A stretch of 64,000 bases of DNA, taken from NCBI RefSeq assembly GCF_029168945.1, contig NC_083603.1, positions 39,184,396 to 39,248,395 on the forward strand, given 5' to 3'. The position numbers and the translations under genes were made by a program. This document shows positions 40,522 to 49,312 of the stretch, piece after piece (the first letter of the stretch is position 1; every line of letters begins with the position of its first letter). The notes under the pieces are model-generated. The model was not told the DNA's origin, made no database searches, and saw only the letters and a list, made by a program, of their open reading frames with translations. The DNA comes from Cannabis sativa. Lineage: Eukaryota > Streptophyta > Magnoliopsida > Rosales > Cannabaceae.

Positions 40522-41851
40522 AAGACAAATAATTCAACTTGTAAAGTAAAGAGTTTAAGGATTAGAAACTGCAAACTCTCGATTTTTACAAGGTTCGGTA
40601 GAGCTATGCCATCTACGTCCTTGGTCTTCAAAGCTATGGACCTAGCTTTGAGTTCCAATATCGAGCCAAGTTAACGGGCTTGACTAACCCTTACAACCGA
40701 GAAATTTTCACCAAGGTATTTCCAAACCTCTTACAATAGTTTCGCACCCCCGAGGACTATAAACTCTTTCTCGGATTGTTGAAGTGCCAATCTCACTATT
40801 ACCGGGTTGTTTACAATACTGGTGCCAACCTCACCTCAATCACAATATGGAAATGTGTTTGATATACAAGCTAAAATCACTCTAGAAATCTGATGATACA
40901 ATGGAAACCTAGAGTGAAAAGCAAGCACACTTAAGATGAATAAAATCAAATTTTGGCTCAAAGTGTGTGAAAAGTGTTTGTTTGGATTTCAAACTTGGAA
41001 GCTCATTAATCTCACTTAGATAGGTTAGATGTTTGAAATAAATGCTCAACCAACTTAATTTTTTGAGTGAAAATCGAGTTTATATAGTGTTTGAGTGAAA
41101 AATAGCCGTTTATAGTCGTTGGGCACGAAAAACGAGACTCCCACTGGGAAAATCGGTTCACCGGTTTACAATAGGGTAACCGGTTCATGGAGAACCGGTT
41201 AACCTCTTTGAAACTGGTTAACCTAAATCCAGGCAGTGGGAAAAACTTCGATTTTTCGCACTAAAACGGCCATAACTCTCTACTCGATTATCCGATTTTA
41301 GAAATTCAAACTTTGTTCTCTTAGTTAAACAAAATGTGATTTAGAAATTCAAACAAAAAATTGTTTGAACTATCGTGTGAGAAAACTTGTTGCACAAGTT
41401 AGTGAATGGGCCAAAATTTAAATTTATAAAAACTTAGTGTGCTATGCAAATCACTTTAACAGGACTAAAGTAAATTTATACCATTTGATTTTGAGTAGTC
41501 TTGATGTAGATGAGCCTCCTAGCTTAATTTGCATGTTTTTGATCCCATGACTTTTCCCATGAGTTGACCTTGACTTTGACTTTGACTTTGACTTTCGGGT
41601 TGACTTTTGACTTTGGGCTTTTGAAGACCCCTTTTGAATGGGGTCTTGAGTTGTTGATCCCTTGATGAATCTTTTGATCTTGATATGCTTGTTGAGTCCA
41701 TTTAGTGTTGCTTTCAAAAGTTTGGTAAAATTACCAAAATATTTATTTTCTCTTTTAAATTTGCTACAAAATCAATAAATCATTAGTAACAAATAATAAT
41801 CAAATATTTGTTAATCATCAAAACAAGGAGATCTAAAAGTTTGAGTTAACA
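40522..41851 (-). repeat. 3' LTR of the Sirevirus, truncated at its outer end
   Basis: Matches 49453-50785 with about 2% difference and ends next to the polypurine tract at ...GTTAACA (plus strand). The part equivalent to 49313-49452 is missing; the satellite joins through a few unassigned bases (TGATTTC, about 40515-40521). It contains a TATA box at 41079-41086 (TATATAAA, minus strand) and an AACCGGTT-rich cluster at 41153-41224. A TGACTT-type microsatellite run lies near 41568-41610. Confidence 0.92.
41079..41224 (-). promoter_or_regulatory. LTR promoter region: AACCGGTT cluster and TATA box (3' LTR copy)
   Basis: Read on the minus strand, a cluster of AACCGGTT-like palindromic boxes (41153-41224) lies 67 bp upstream of TATATAAA (41079-41086). 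The 5' LTR has the same layout at 50085-50157 and 50012-50019. The spacing and the palindromes suggest upstream factor sites and a core promoter; function is inferred. Confidence 0.55.
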
Positions 41852-42010
41852 ATCTCCCCCTTTTTGATGATATCAAATATTTGATTATTTTGAAAGGGAA
41901 AGAAAAATTTAAATAATGTAAATTGGATTAGCTCCCCCTTAATGTGTGCAAGAAAAAAAAATTTACCTATTAATTTTACCTTGCATGAGTTTGTAAACTC
42001 CCCCTCAATT
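41852..42010 (-). promoter_or_regulatory. Three polypurine tracts before the 3' LTR
   Basis: On the minus strand, AAAAAGGGGGAGAT (41852-41865) directly abuts the LTR and is the likely functional plus-strand primer. Two further GGGGGAG tracts lie at about 41932-41942 and 41998-42010. Multiple tracts at this position are a known mark of Sireviruses. Confidence 0.85.
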
Positions 42011-42355
42011 TTTTACTTATGATTAATAGATTAGATACCAAAAAATTGAGGTTATGCCCCAAAAAAAATCAATAGTTTTTCTCGCACTTTTGATTCATCA
42101 AAAAGGGTGGCAAGGAATTCACAAAATATAAAAGAAAAGAGAGAAAAAATAATAAAAATAAAACAAAGCAACATTCCAATGCATGAAAAAAAAAATTTAT
42201 ATCATCCAAAATAACACACACAAAACAAAAAAAAATTAAAACAAATAAAAAGACCAACGAACACAAAGTCAAGAGGCATGAAGCCTTTGCACACAACCAA
42301 AAACAAAAAAAATAAATAAATAAATAAAGATGCAAAAATGAAAAATATGCAAAAA
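42011..42355 (-). other. Non-coding AT-rich stretch between ORF3 and the polypurine tracts
   Basis: A-rich on the plus strand with several runs of A; it would be the 3' untranslated region of an ORF3 transcript. I see no gene or defined signal in it. Confidence 0.6.
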
Positions 42356-43576
42356 CTAGTTTGGTGGGGGGCCAAAGCGATCCATGTATGCCCTCCATTG
42401 TGCCATTTCCTCTTGGATGTTGTCAAACCCTTGCTCCATGTCTACTCTCAATGTGGTAATATCACTCCGTATTGTTGTCATCTCATGTTGAAGAGTTGAA
42501 AATTGGTTGTTTATTTCACCTCTTAAGGTGGTGAAATTGGAAGTCATGGAAGTGGTAAGGTTGGCAAAAGCTTCTTCAAGGTTAAAGTGAGGAGCTTGGG
42601 GTATTGGAAGCACTTCCTCTTCGCCTTCCTCTTCATTTTGAGCTTGGACATCTTGCTCTTCCCCTTCATCTTCACTTGGGACCAAGTGTTCATCCTCATG
42701 GACATGTGACATTGAAGTGGTGGGAATCCACTTCTTTTCCTCTTCATCGAATTTGTAGCGCATGAATTTGAATGTGATCTCACCAAGAGTGTCGGAATCC
42801 TTGGGTTCATAAACATCGATTTCATCTTCTATTGGGATTCCTAGAAGTGGGAATAAATAGCTAAGGAGATAACCATAGGGTAATGCCCTTTTTAGGGAAG
42901 GTTTAAACACTTCATGCATGGTTTTAAGGATGAGATAGCCTAGGTTTATTTTGTTTTCGCCCATTATAAGATTGTATAGGAGAACTTGATCAATGGCACT
43001 TACCTCATCTTGATGGCCTTTCCTAGGAATAAGATTAGAGCATATAAAGGCATGGACTATTTTCCCTTGAAGGGTGAGGTAGGTTCTTTTTTGTTTTAAT
43101 CTAAAGGAGTTACCTACACACACATGATTATTGAAAAGGTTAAAATTGAAAAAGGCATTATTTTTAAGGCGAGGTCTATGGTCAAGCAAGAGGCCATCTT
43201 TAGGTGCATTAAGAAAATCATTAAGCGAGTCAATAGTTAACTCAAAAGGTACTCCTTTGAGATCTCCCCTAACGCTATATGGATCACAACTAAACTCAAT
43301 GCAAGCATAGAAAGCTCTAACTAACCTAGGATATATATTTGTTTGAATTTCTAACAATTTTTCCCATCCCATACGCTCAATAAGAAAATTAAAGTTGACA
43401 TACTCAAGGGCTTGGAGATCACATTGCTTACCATTGATGACATCCCTTTGAGAGTAATCTTCCTTGAACTTCCTTGCAATTTTTCCATGTGAGAAGAGAT
43501 CATGCTTTGCCTTAGTTCTTTGCTCCTTTTGTTGCATTGACACTTTTTGCCTCTTTGGTCTTGAAGAAGAGGCCAT
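42356..43576 (-). CDS. Sirevirus third ORF (env-position protein), 406 aa, intact
   Basis: An uninterrupted reading frame after pol, the place where Sireviruses carry an 'envelope-like' gene. The N-terminus is basic (RPKRQK, residues 6-11). Residues about 55-285 resemble the 'putative plant transposon protein' domain known from plant retroelements: FLIERMGWEKLL, then VRAFYACIEF, a PFELTIDSLNDFLNAP segment, and AIDQVLLYNLIMGENKINLG. Residues 292-325 are very acidic, and residues 335-395 form a likely coiled coil with regular hydrophobic spacing. I see no signal peptide and no convincing membrane segment, so a true envelope role is not supported. The start ATG has a strong context (CACCATGGC). 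The function is unknown; the domain match is from memory, not from a search. Confidence 0.8.
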   Translation of the reverse strand: MASSSRPKRQKVSMQQKEQRTKAKHDLFSHGKIARKFKEDYSQRDVINGKQCDLQALEYVNFNFLIERMGWEKLLEIQTNIYPRLVRAFYACIEFSCDPYSVRGDLKGVPFELTIDSLNDFLNAPKDGLLLDHRPRLKNNAFFNFNLFNNHVCVGNSFRLKQKRTYLTLQGKIVHAFICSNLIPRKGHQDEVSAIDQVLLYNLIMGENKINLGYLILKTMHEVFKPSLKRALPYGYLLSYLFPLLGIPIEDEIDVYEPKDSDTLGEITFKFMRYKFDEEEKKWIPTTSMSHVHEDEHLVPSEDEGEEQDVQAQNEEEGEEEVLPIPQAPHFNLEEAFANLTTSMTSNFTTLRGEINNQFSTLQHEMTTIRSDITTLRVDMEQGFDNIQEEMAQWRAYMDRFGPPPN

Positions 43577-44497
43577 GGTGGTAGGAGGTTGAAGAGAATA
43601 AGGAGATTAGGTTTAGAGAGTGAGAATTTGAGAGGAAAAGGGTTTGAGGCTCTATTTAGGGTTAAGGTATCTGAGTGGCGGGTGAGGAAGTCGGTAGTAG
43701 GGTTTTTATAGCAAAAAAATCATTTTTGAAAAGACTGAAACAGCCTTGGAATCGGGCCCAGCGAAAAACCGGTTTACCGGTTTATCAGGTATATGCAGAA
43801 CCGGTAAACTGGTTTCTGCAGCAGGCCGATTTCCCGAAAATGCTTGAAAACCCGTTTTGTCCAACCGTTTGACCCCAAATTTTTTTAGCACATCAAATAT
43901 GATAAAACAAAATTGCTCAAACAAGAAAAACTCAAAAATGATGAAAAATGACGATTTACGGTAAGCTTTTCGAAAATTGCCAAGAAAACTAGAACCTTAC
44001 CGAAAATGAGTTTTATGCAACGAAATTGAAAATTCTTTTTCCAGCAGTTTTATGAAGTGAAATGTGAGGTGTACAAACTTACGGAATCGAAAAATGTTGA
44101 GAAATGAGAAAGTTTGGCAAAAAACACTCTTTTAGGCCTAAAAATCTATAAATTCAACAAGTGAGGTACCAAAAATTTGTTCCATGCAAATTTCAGTCAA
44201 GACAAACCTATAGGCACACTAAATACATTCAATTTCACATATTCAAGCATATAGACACATAAGAAAATCAAATATGCAAAAATTCACATGTTCACTTGTT
44301 TAAAGACAAGTCCAAAGTTCACCAAAAATCCACATTATGACCTATAATCTTGAGTTTTCAACAAGTATGGTTCATATAGGTCAAGTATCAATAAATTTTC
44401 TCATATATGCATATAAATCTCATTAATATCATATTTGGAACAATTATGCATAAATAAGTAAGTAAAGAGATATGAAATTTTTCATAGCTAACAAACC
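43577..44497 (-). other. Spacer between pol and ORF3
   Basis: About 0.9 kb without a reading frame that I accept. Its ORF3-proximal part (43577-43830) holds the CT-rich leader, TATA box and AACCGGTT-like cluster described separately. The rest is AT-rich with no recognisable feature. Confidence 0.6.
43703..43813 (-). promoter_or_regulatory. Candidate internal promoter for ORF3
   Basis: On the minus strand, AACCGGTT-like boxes (43767-43813, including AAACCGGTAAACCGG-type pairs) are followed 56 bp downstream by TATAAAAA (43703-43710). The ORF3 ATG lies about 127 bp further on, after a pyrimidine-rich leader. The LTR has the same order and nearly the same spacing (66-67 bp). This suggests ORF3 may be transcribed separately, perhaps from a copied LTR-like promoter. 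No transcript evidence is available here. Confidence 0.5.
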
Positions 44498-45025
44498 TTA
44501 TATTTCATTTAAGTTGGTCATGCCTAGCTCTCTTCTAATGAAACTAAATCTCTCATCACTAAGAGGCTTGGTGAATATATCCGCTAATTGGAATTCGGTG
44601 CTTACAAAGTCTAGCATAATATCACCTCTTTGGATATGATCTCTAAGGAAGTGGTGCCTTATGTCAATATGCTTTGCTCTAGAATGCAATATTGGATTCT
44701 TAGAGAGGTTAATGGCACTAGTGTTATCACACTTTATGGGGGTACATTCAAAATCAATATCAAAATCCTTAAGAGTTTGTTTCATCCAAAGTATTTGTGC
44801 ACAACAACTACCCGCTGCTATATATTCGGCTTCGGTTGTGGATAGAGCTACCGAGTTTTGTTTCTTGCTAAACCATGACACTAAGGAATTTCCTAGAAAG
44901 TGACAAGTTCCACTAGTACTTTTTCTATCCGTCTTACAACCGGCAAAGTCGGCATCCGAGTAGCTAACTATTTCAAAGTTTGAGTTCTTGGGGTACCAAA
45001 GTCCTAGATTCATTGTGCCTATCAT
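44498..45025 (-). pseudogene. Sirevirus RNase H segment (end of pol)
   Basis: Encodes the copia RNase H domain that removes RNA from RNA-DNA hybrids during reverse transcription. Catalytic acidic residues are visible: SDADFAGC (Asp 24/26), TTEAEYIAAG (Glu 65) and KCDNTSAI (Asp 100), followed by the HSRAKHIDIRHHF motif. It ends at a natural-looking stop after TKPL...RRELGM. It is not a separate gene: it is in a different frame from the RT segment, which terminates at 45022, so a frameshift lies near 45025. The ATG at its start is incidental. Confidence 0.88.
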
Positions 45026-46166
45026 CTAAATATTCTCTTAACGGCACTCAAGTGGGATTCTTTAGGACAAGATTGGTACCTAGCACAAAGACCAACACTA
45101 AACAAAATATCCAGTCTACTAGCAGTTAAATATAATAAAGAGCCAATCATACCTCGATACTTGGTGATGTCCACATTCTTACCGCTTTCATCTTTGTCCA
45201 TCTTTATGGATGTGCTCATGGGTGTATTCATGGACTTTGCATTTGCCAAGTCAAACTTTTGAAGAAGATCCTTGATGTACTTAGTTTGACCTATGAATAT
45301 GCCATCCTTTTGTTGCTTGATTTGAAGTCCAAGAAAAAAGTTGAGTTCTCCCATCATGCTCATCTCAAACTCACTATGCATACACTTAGAAAATTCTTCA
45401 CGAAGAGCATCATTAGTAGCACCAAAGATAATATCATCAACATAAATTTGTACTATAATAATGTCTTTCGATTTTCTTTTTATAAAAAGTGTATTATCCG
45501 CTTTACCCATTGAAAAACCATTTGAAATAAGAAAAGTGCTTAATCTTTCATACCAAGCTCTAGGAGCTTGCTTTAAACCATATAAAGCCTTTTTCAATTT
45601 GTAAACATGGTTAGGGTATTTATGATTTTGAAAACCGGGTGGTTGAGAGACATAAACCTCTTCCATAATGTATCATTTAAGAATGCGCTTTTTACATCCA
45701 TTTGGTACAAGATAAAATTCTTGTGGCATGCAAAAGCTAACAACATTCTAATGGACTCAAGTCTTGCTACCGGGGCAAAGGTTTCCTCATAATCAATTCC
45801 CTCTTCTTGATTGTAACCTTGGGCCACTAATCTAGCCTTATTACGCACAATGACCCCATGCTCATCTACCTTATTTCTATAGACCCATTTTGTTCCAATC
45901 ACCGATTGATGTGACGGTCTTGGAACTAACTCTCAAACATTATTTCTTATAAATTGATTTATTTCTTCTTGCATAGCTAGAAGCCAAAATTCATCAACTT
46001 CGGCCTCTTTAAAATTCTTTGGTTCAATTTGAGAAATAAAAGCAATGAAATTACACAAATTTCTAAGGGAGTTTCTAGTAGTGACACCTTGAGAAGGATC
46101 ACCTAGAATTTGGTCTATAGGATGAGCACTTTTGAATTTCCACTCATGTGGAAGGTTAGAGTTCAT
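45022..46166 (-). pseudogene. Sirevirus reverse transcriptase, broken
   Basis: Three open segments make up this part of pol. The segment 46166-45933 covers the linker before RT. The segment 45902-45594 has the RT start ([17 protein letters not shown], then [11 protein letters not shown] with the first catalytic Asp). The segment 45666-45022 has the core: [17 protein letters not shown], the YVDD catalytic box (residues 75-78), NFFLGLQI and [18 protein letters not shown]. An in-frame TGA at 45933-45935 and a frameshift near 45678, plus another near 45025, interrupt it. In an intact element it would make cDNA within the virus-like particle. Confidence 0.9.
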
Positions 46167-46925
46167 ACCTTGGCTTTCATTACCTTTTCCACGGGTGGTT
46201 CCTCTTTGGGAGTTTGTGAAGGAGCATTGGAAGTCTCTCCAATTTCGAGATTTTGAACCTCATCTCCCAAACCTACAACATCATCATCTAAACTTTTGCT
46301 TGTAGGCGGGTTAGTCTCATCAAAGGCAACATGAATAGATTCTTCAACAACATTAGTTCTTTTGTTATAAATTCTATAAGCTTTACTATGTGTTGAATAC
46401 CCTATAAAAATTCCAACATCGGATTTCGCATCAAATTTTCCAAGGTTGTCCTTGGTGTTTAAAATGTAACATTTGCATCCAAAAACTTTAAAATAGCCAA
46501 TGTTGGGTTTTCTTCCTTTCCAAAGCTCATAAGGGGTTTTATTCATGTTGGGCCTAACGAAAACACGATTCAAAATATAACAAGAGGTATTGACGGCCTC
46601 GGCCCAAAAATATTTTGGTAATGAAATTTCATTTAGCATTGACCTAGCCATTTCTTGAATTGTTCTATTCTTCCTTTCGACAACTCCATTTTGTTGTGGA
46701 GTTCTTGGTGCCGAAAAGTTATGGTTAAAACCATGTTCATCACAAAACAATTCTAAGGCATCATTGTCAAACTCACCACCATGGTCACTCCTAACGGAGG
46801 TAATAGAATATCCTTTTTCATTTTGCACACTTTTACAAAATTTGACAAAGTTTTCCAAAACATCACTTTTAAGAGTCAAGAAAATAACCCAAGTAAATCT
46901 TGAAAAATCATCAACAATTACAAAT
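46163..46925 (-). pseudogene. Sirevirus integrase core, frameshifted at both ends
   Basis: Integrase inserts the cDNA into the genome. Two of the three catalytic acids are in the main segment (46879-46163): Asp in SVRSDHGGEF and Glu in NGVVERKNR. The first Asp (LLHIDLFG) is in the upstream frame, which shifts near 46950. Downstream are AEAVNTSCYILNRV and KVFGCKCYILN, typical of copia integrase C-terminal parts, followed by an acidic linker. The segment ends in a stop overlapping the next frame by four bases (ATGA near 46166), marking another frame change. Confidence 0.88.
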
Positions 46926-47586
46926 GCATAGTATTTACCACCAAGACTAGCAATTCTAGACCAAATAAATCAATATGAAGCAATTGCAAAGGTCTAGTAG
47001 TTGAAATCTCTTTCTTGGAATGAAAAGATGTTTTAATTTGTTTTCCAAATTGGCATGCATCACAAAGTTTATCTTTAACAAACGGAATAGATGGCAAACC
47101 AATAATAAGATCTTTTCTAACCAATTTTGAAATAGAATCCATACTAGCATGTCCTAATCTTCTATGCCACAACCAAGAATTATCATTCATAACGGTTAAA
47201 CATTTATTTTTACTATCAAAAGAATCAACATCAATAACATACACATTATCCTTCCTTACTCCAAGGAAAATAACTTCATTGGTTGAAATATTTTCAATGG
47301 AGCATTTTGAGGATTCAAACACAACACGAAAACCTATATCACATAATCGACTAATACTAAGCAAGTTATGTTTAAGATTAGCAACAAGAAGCACATTTTT
47401 AATACATGGAGAGTATATGTTACCGATATCACCAATGCCCAAGATTTTTCCTTTTGAATTGTCTCCAAAAGTGACAAAGCCACTTTCCTTGCTTTTAAAT
47501 CTTGAAAATCTTGATGGATCACCAGTCATATGCTTTGAACATCCACTATCCAAGAACCATAAGCTTTGGCTCTTTCTTGTTGATTC
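46918..47586 (-). pseudogene. Sirevirus protease and integrase zinc-binding domain
   Basis: The frame opens after a TAG at 47587-47589. It holds the aspartic protease active-site motif DSGCSKHMTG near 47550, so it would process the gag-pol polyprotein. Further on is the HHCC zinc domain of integrase (His 130, His 135, Cys 164, Cys 167, counting from Leu/Met before DSGC) and LLHIDLFG with the first integrase Asp. It then runs out of frame. There is no ATG at the start of the domain; it would be expressed as part of gag-pol. Relative to gag it lies in another frame and behind a stop. Confidence 0.88.
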
Positions 47587-47600
47587 CTACAAAAACAAGT

Positions 47601-49259
47601 TCATTTGTTGACTTTTGGTACCCATATAACTTTGGGTCCATTCTTGTTAGTTCTAGAACCCTTTGGTACCCATTTAGTCTTGGCTAGATATGCAAATTTC
47701 TTCACATGACAATAGGAAATAGTATGACCATCTCGGTTACAATATGTGCATGTAAAGTGAGGTAGACTAGACGATTTCACAAAAAAGTTTCTCAAAAACT
47801 TTTGTTTCTTATTAGGATCATAACCAATACCATTTTTTGAAAAACCACATGATTGGTTTCCCACCATGAGATCATAGCCTTCCTTACCTCTAGTGAAGGT
47901 ATATATGTCATTTTTTAGGCTTCTCACATGGGCTTTCAATTCAACAATTTCTTTCTTATGTGAAGCACATGTAGCACATTGAGATTTAGCTATAAGTTCT
48001 TTTTCATTTATTTTCAAAATCTCAATTTCTTTTAAAAGCATGTTGGTCTTCTCTCTAAGGGTTTGGTTTTTAACAAGCAATTCACCAAAATCATCAAATA
48101 GTTCCTTAAATGAATTAGACAACTCATCATATGACATATCTAAGTTATCATCATCATTTTCGCGATCACAATCATTTTGGTTAGAAATGCTTACCCCATC
48201 ATCAAGTGCCATCATGCACATGTTTGCTACTTCATTCTTTCCTTCTTCTTCGGAGTCCTCTTCGTCACTATTGAGCCAATCCGCCAACATTGCCCTCCCT
48301 TTGTATTTGTTCTTCTTTCTCATTGGACAATCATTCTTCATATGTCCGGGCTTCTTGCATTCAAAGCAAATTGGTGGATCATCTTTGCTTTTTCTTTCTT
48401 TTGAGTCACTCCCTCTTTGTGGCTTCTTCCCAAAGTTCTTTTTGAATTTCATGAACTTTTTGTATTTCTTAGAGAAGAGTGCCAAGTCCTCCATGTCACT
48501 ACATAAGCTTTCCTCATCTTCTTCACTAATGGCATGGGAGGAGGAAGACTTGAATGCAATAGTCTTCTTTTTCTTCTCAACTTCCTCTTCTTCTTGAGCA
48601 ATCATGAAAATTTCATGGTTCATGAGTGAGCCAATTAGTTCTTCCAAGGGAAGTGTTGAGAGATCCTTGGCTTCTTGAATGGCAACCACCTTTCCTTGAT
48701 AGGCCTTGGTGAGACTTCTCAAAATCTTGGTCACCATATCCTTTTGAGTAAGTACCTTGCCAAGAGAGTTCAAACCATTAGTAATTGTAGTGAAGCGAGT
48801 ATACATATTAGCAATGGTTTCATCCGCTTTCATCTTAAAGTTCTCATATTGAGTGGAATAAATTTGAATTTTAGTTTCCTTCATAGCACTAGTTCCTTGA
48901 TGAGTAACTTCAAGCATTTTCCACATATCATAAGCGGTAGAGGCTTGTTCAATATTTTTAAAAATGTCTCTATCCAAACAACATATAAGAGCATATTTAG
49001 CTTTAGCATTTTTAGAAAGCATTTTCTTATCATTTTCATCATATGCTTCATAAGTCTTAATTACTTCAACACCATTTATGACATGTTTAGCAACATAAGG
49101 ACCACTAGACACAATATGCCACAAATCATAGTCAATAGATTGAAGGTAAGTTTCCATTCTAATTTTCCAATAAGGAAAATCTACTCCATTGAAGTATGGT
49201 GCTCTATTTGTGCTAAAACCTTCTAACATGTTATTTTGTGAATTACTTGGAAACGCCAT
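47601..49259 (-). CDS. Sirevirus Gag, 552 aa, intact
   Basis: Structural protein that forms the particle and packages RNA. Residues 20-220 carry the copia Gag fold, with FNGVDFPYWKIRMETYLQ near 23-40, AYDMWKMLEVTHQG near 109-122 and LPLEELIGSLMNHE near 203-216. A first zinc knuckle, CX2CX4HX4C, is at Cys298-Cys311 (CFECKKPGHMKNDC). An acidic region and probable coiled coil follow (about 375-450). A second zinc knuckle of the same spacing is at Cys504-Cys517. The long C-terminal extension with a second knuckle fits Sireviruses. The ATG lies about 40 bp after the primer-binding site, the usual leader arrangement. It ends in TGA at 47601-47603, 12 bp before the TAG that precedes protease. Confidence 0.9.
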   Translation of the reverse strand: MAFPSNSQNNMLEGFSTNRAPYFNGVDFPYWKIRMETYLQSIDYDLWHIVSSGPYVAKHVINGVEVIKTYEAYDENDKKMLSKNAKAKYALICCLDRDIFKNIEQASTAYDMWKMLEVTHQGTSAMKETKIQIYSTQYENFKMKADETIANMYTRFTTITNGLNSLGKVLTQKDMVTKILRSLTKAYQGKVVAIQEAKDLSTLPLEELIGSLMNHEIFMIAQEEEEVEKKKKTIAFKSSSSHAISEEDEESLCSDMEDLALFSKKYKKFMKFKKNFGKKPQRGSDSKERKSKDDPPICFECKKPGHMKNDCPMRKKNKYKGRAMLADWLNSDEEDSEEEGKNEVANMCMMALDDGVSISNQNDCDRENDDDNLDMSYDELSNSFKELFDDFGELLVKNQTLREKTNMLLKEIEILKINEKELIAKSQCATCASHKKEIVELKAHVRSLKNDIYTFTRGKEGYDLMVGNQSCGFSKNGIGYDPNKKQKFLRNFFVKSSSLPHFTCTYCNRDGHTISYCHVKKFAYLAKTKWVPKGSRTNKNGPKVIWVPKVNK

Positions 49260-49298
49260 GCTCTAGATTGTGAAATCTAATCAAATAATTGAGCCCTT

Positions 49299-49310
49299 GC
49301 TCTGATACCA
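49299..49310 (-). promoter_or_regulatory. Primer-binding site for initiator tRNA-Met
   Basis: Minus strand TGGTATCAGAGC, complementary to the 3' end of plant initiator tRNA-Met, two bases from the inner edge of the 5' LTR. It fixes the LTR boundary at 49313 and the element's orientation. Confidence 0.92.
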
Positions 49311-49312
49311 AT

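Noticed and set aside
42356..43576. Host protein-coding gene
   Set aside because: It lies inside the Sirevirus between pol and the polypurine tracts, on the element's coding strand, where related elements carry an extra ORF.
48040..49226. Plus-strand frames of 185 and 183 codons
   Set aside because: They lie antisense to the intact gag gene and their composition is explained by gag codons.
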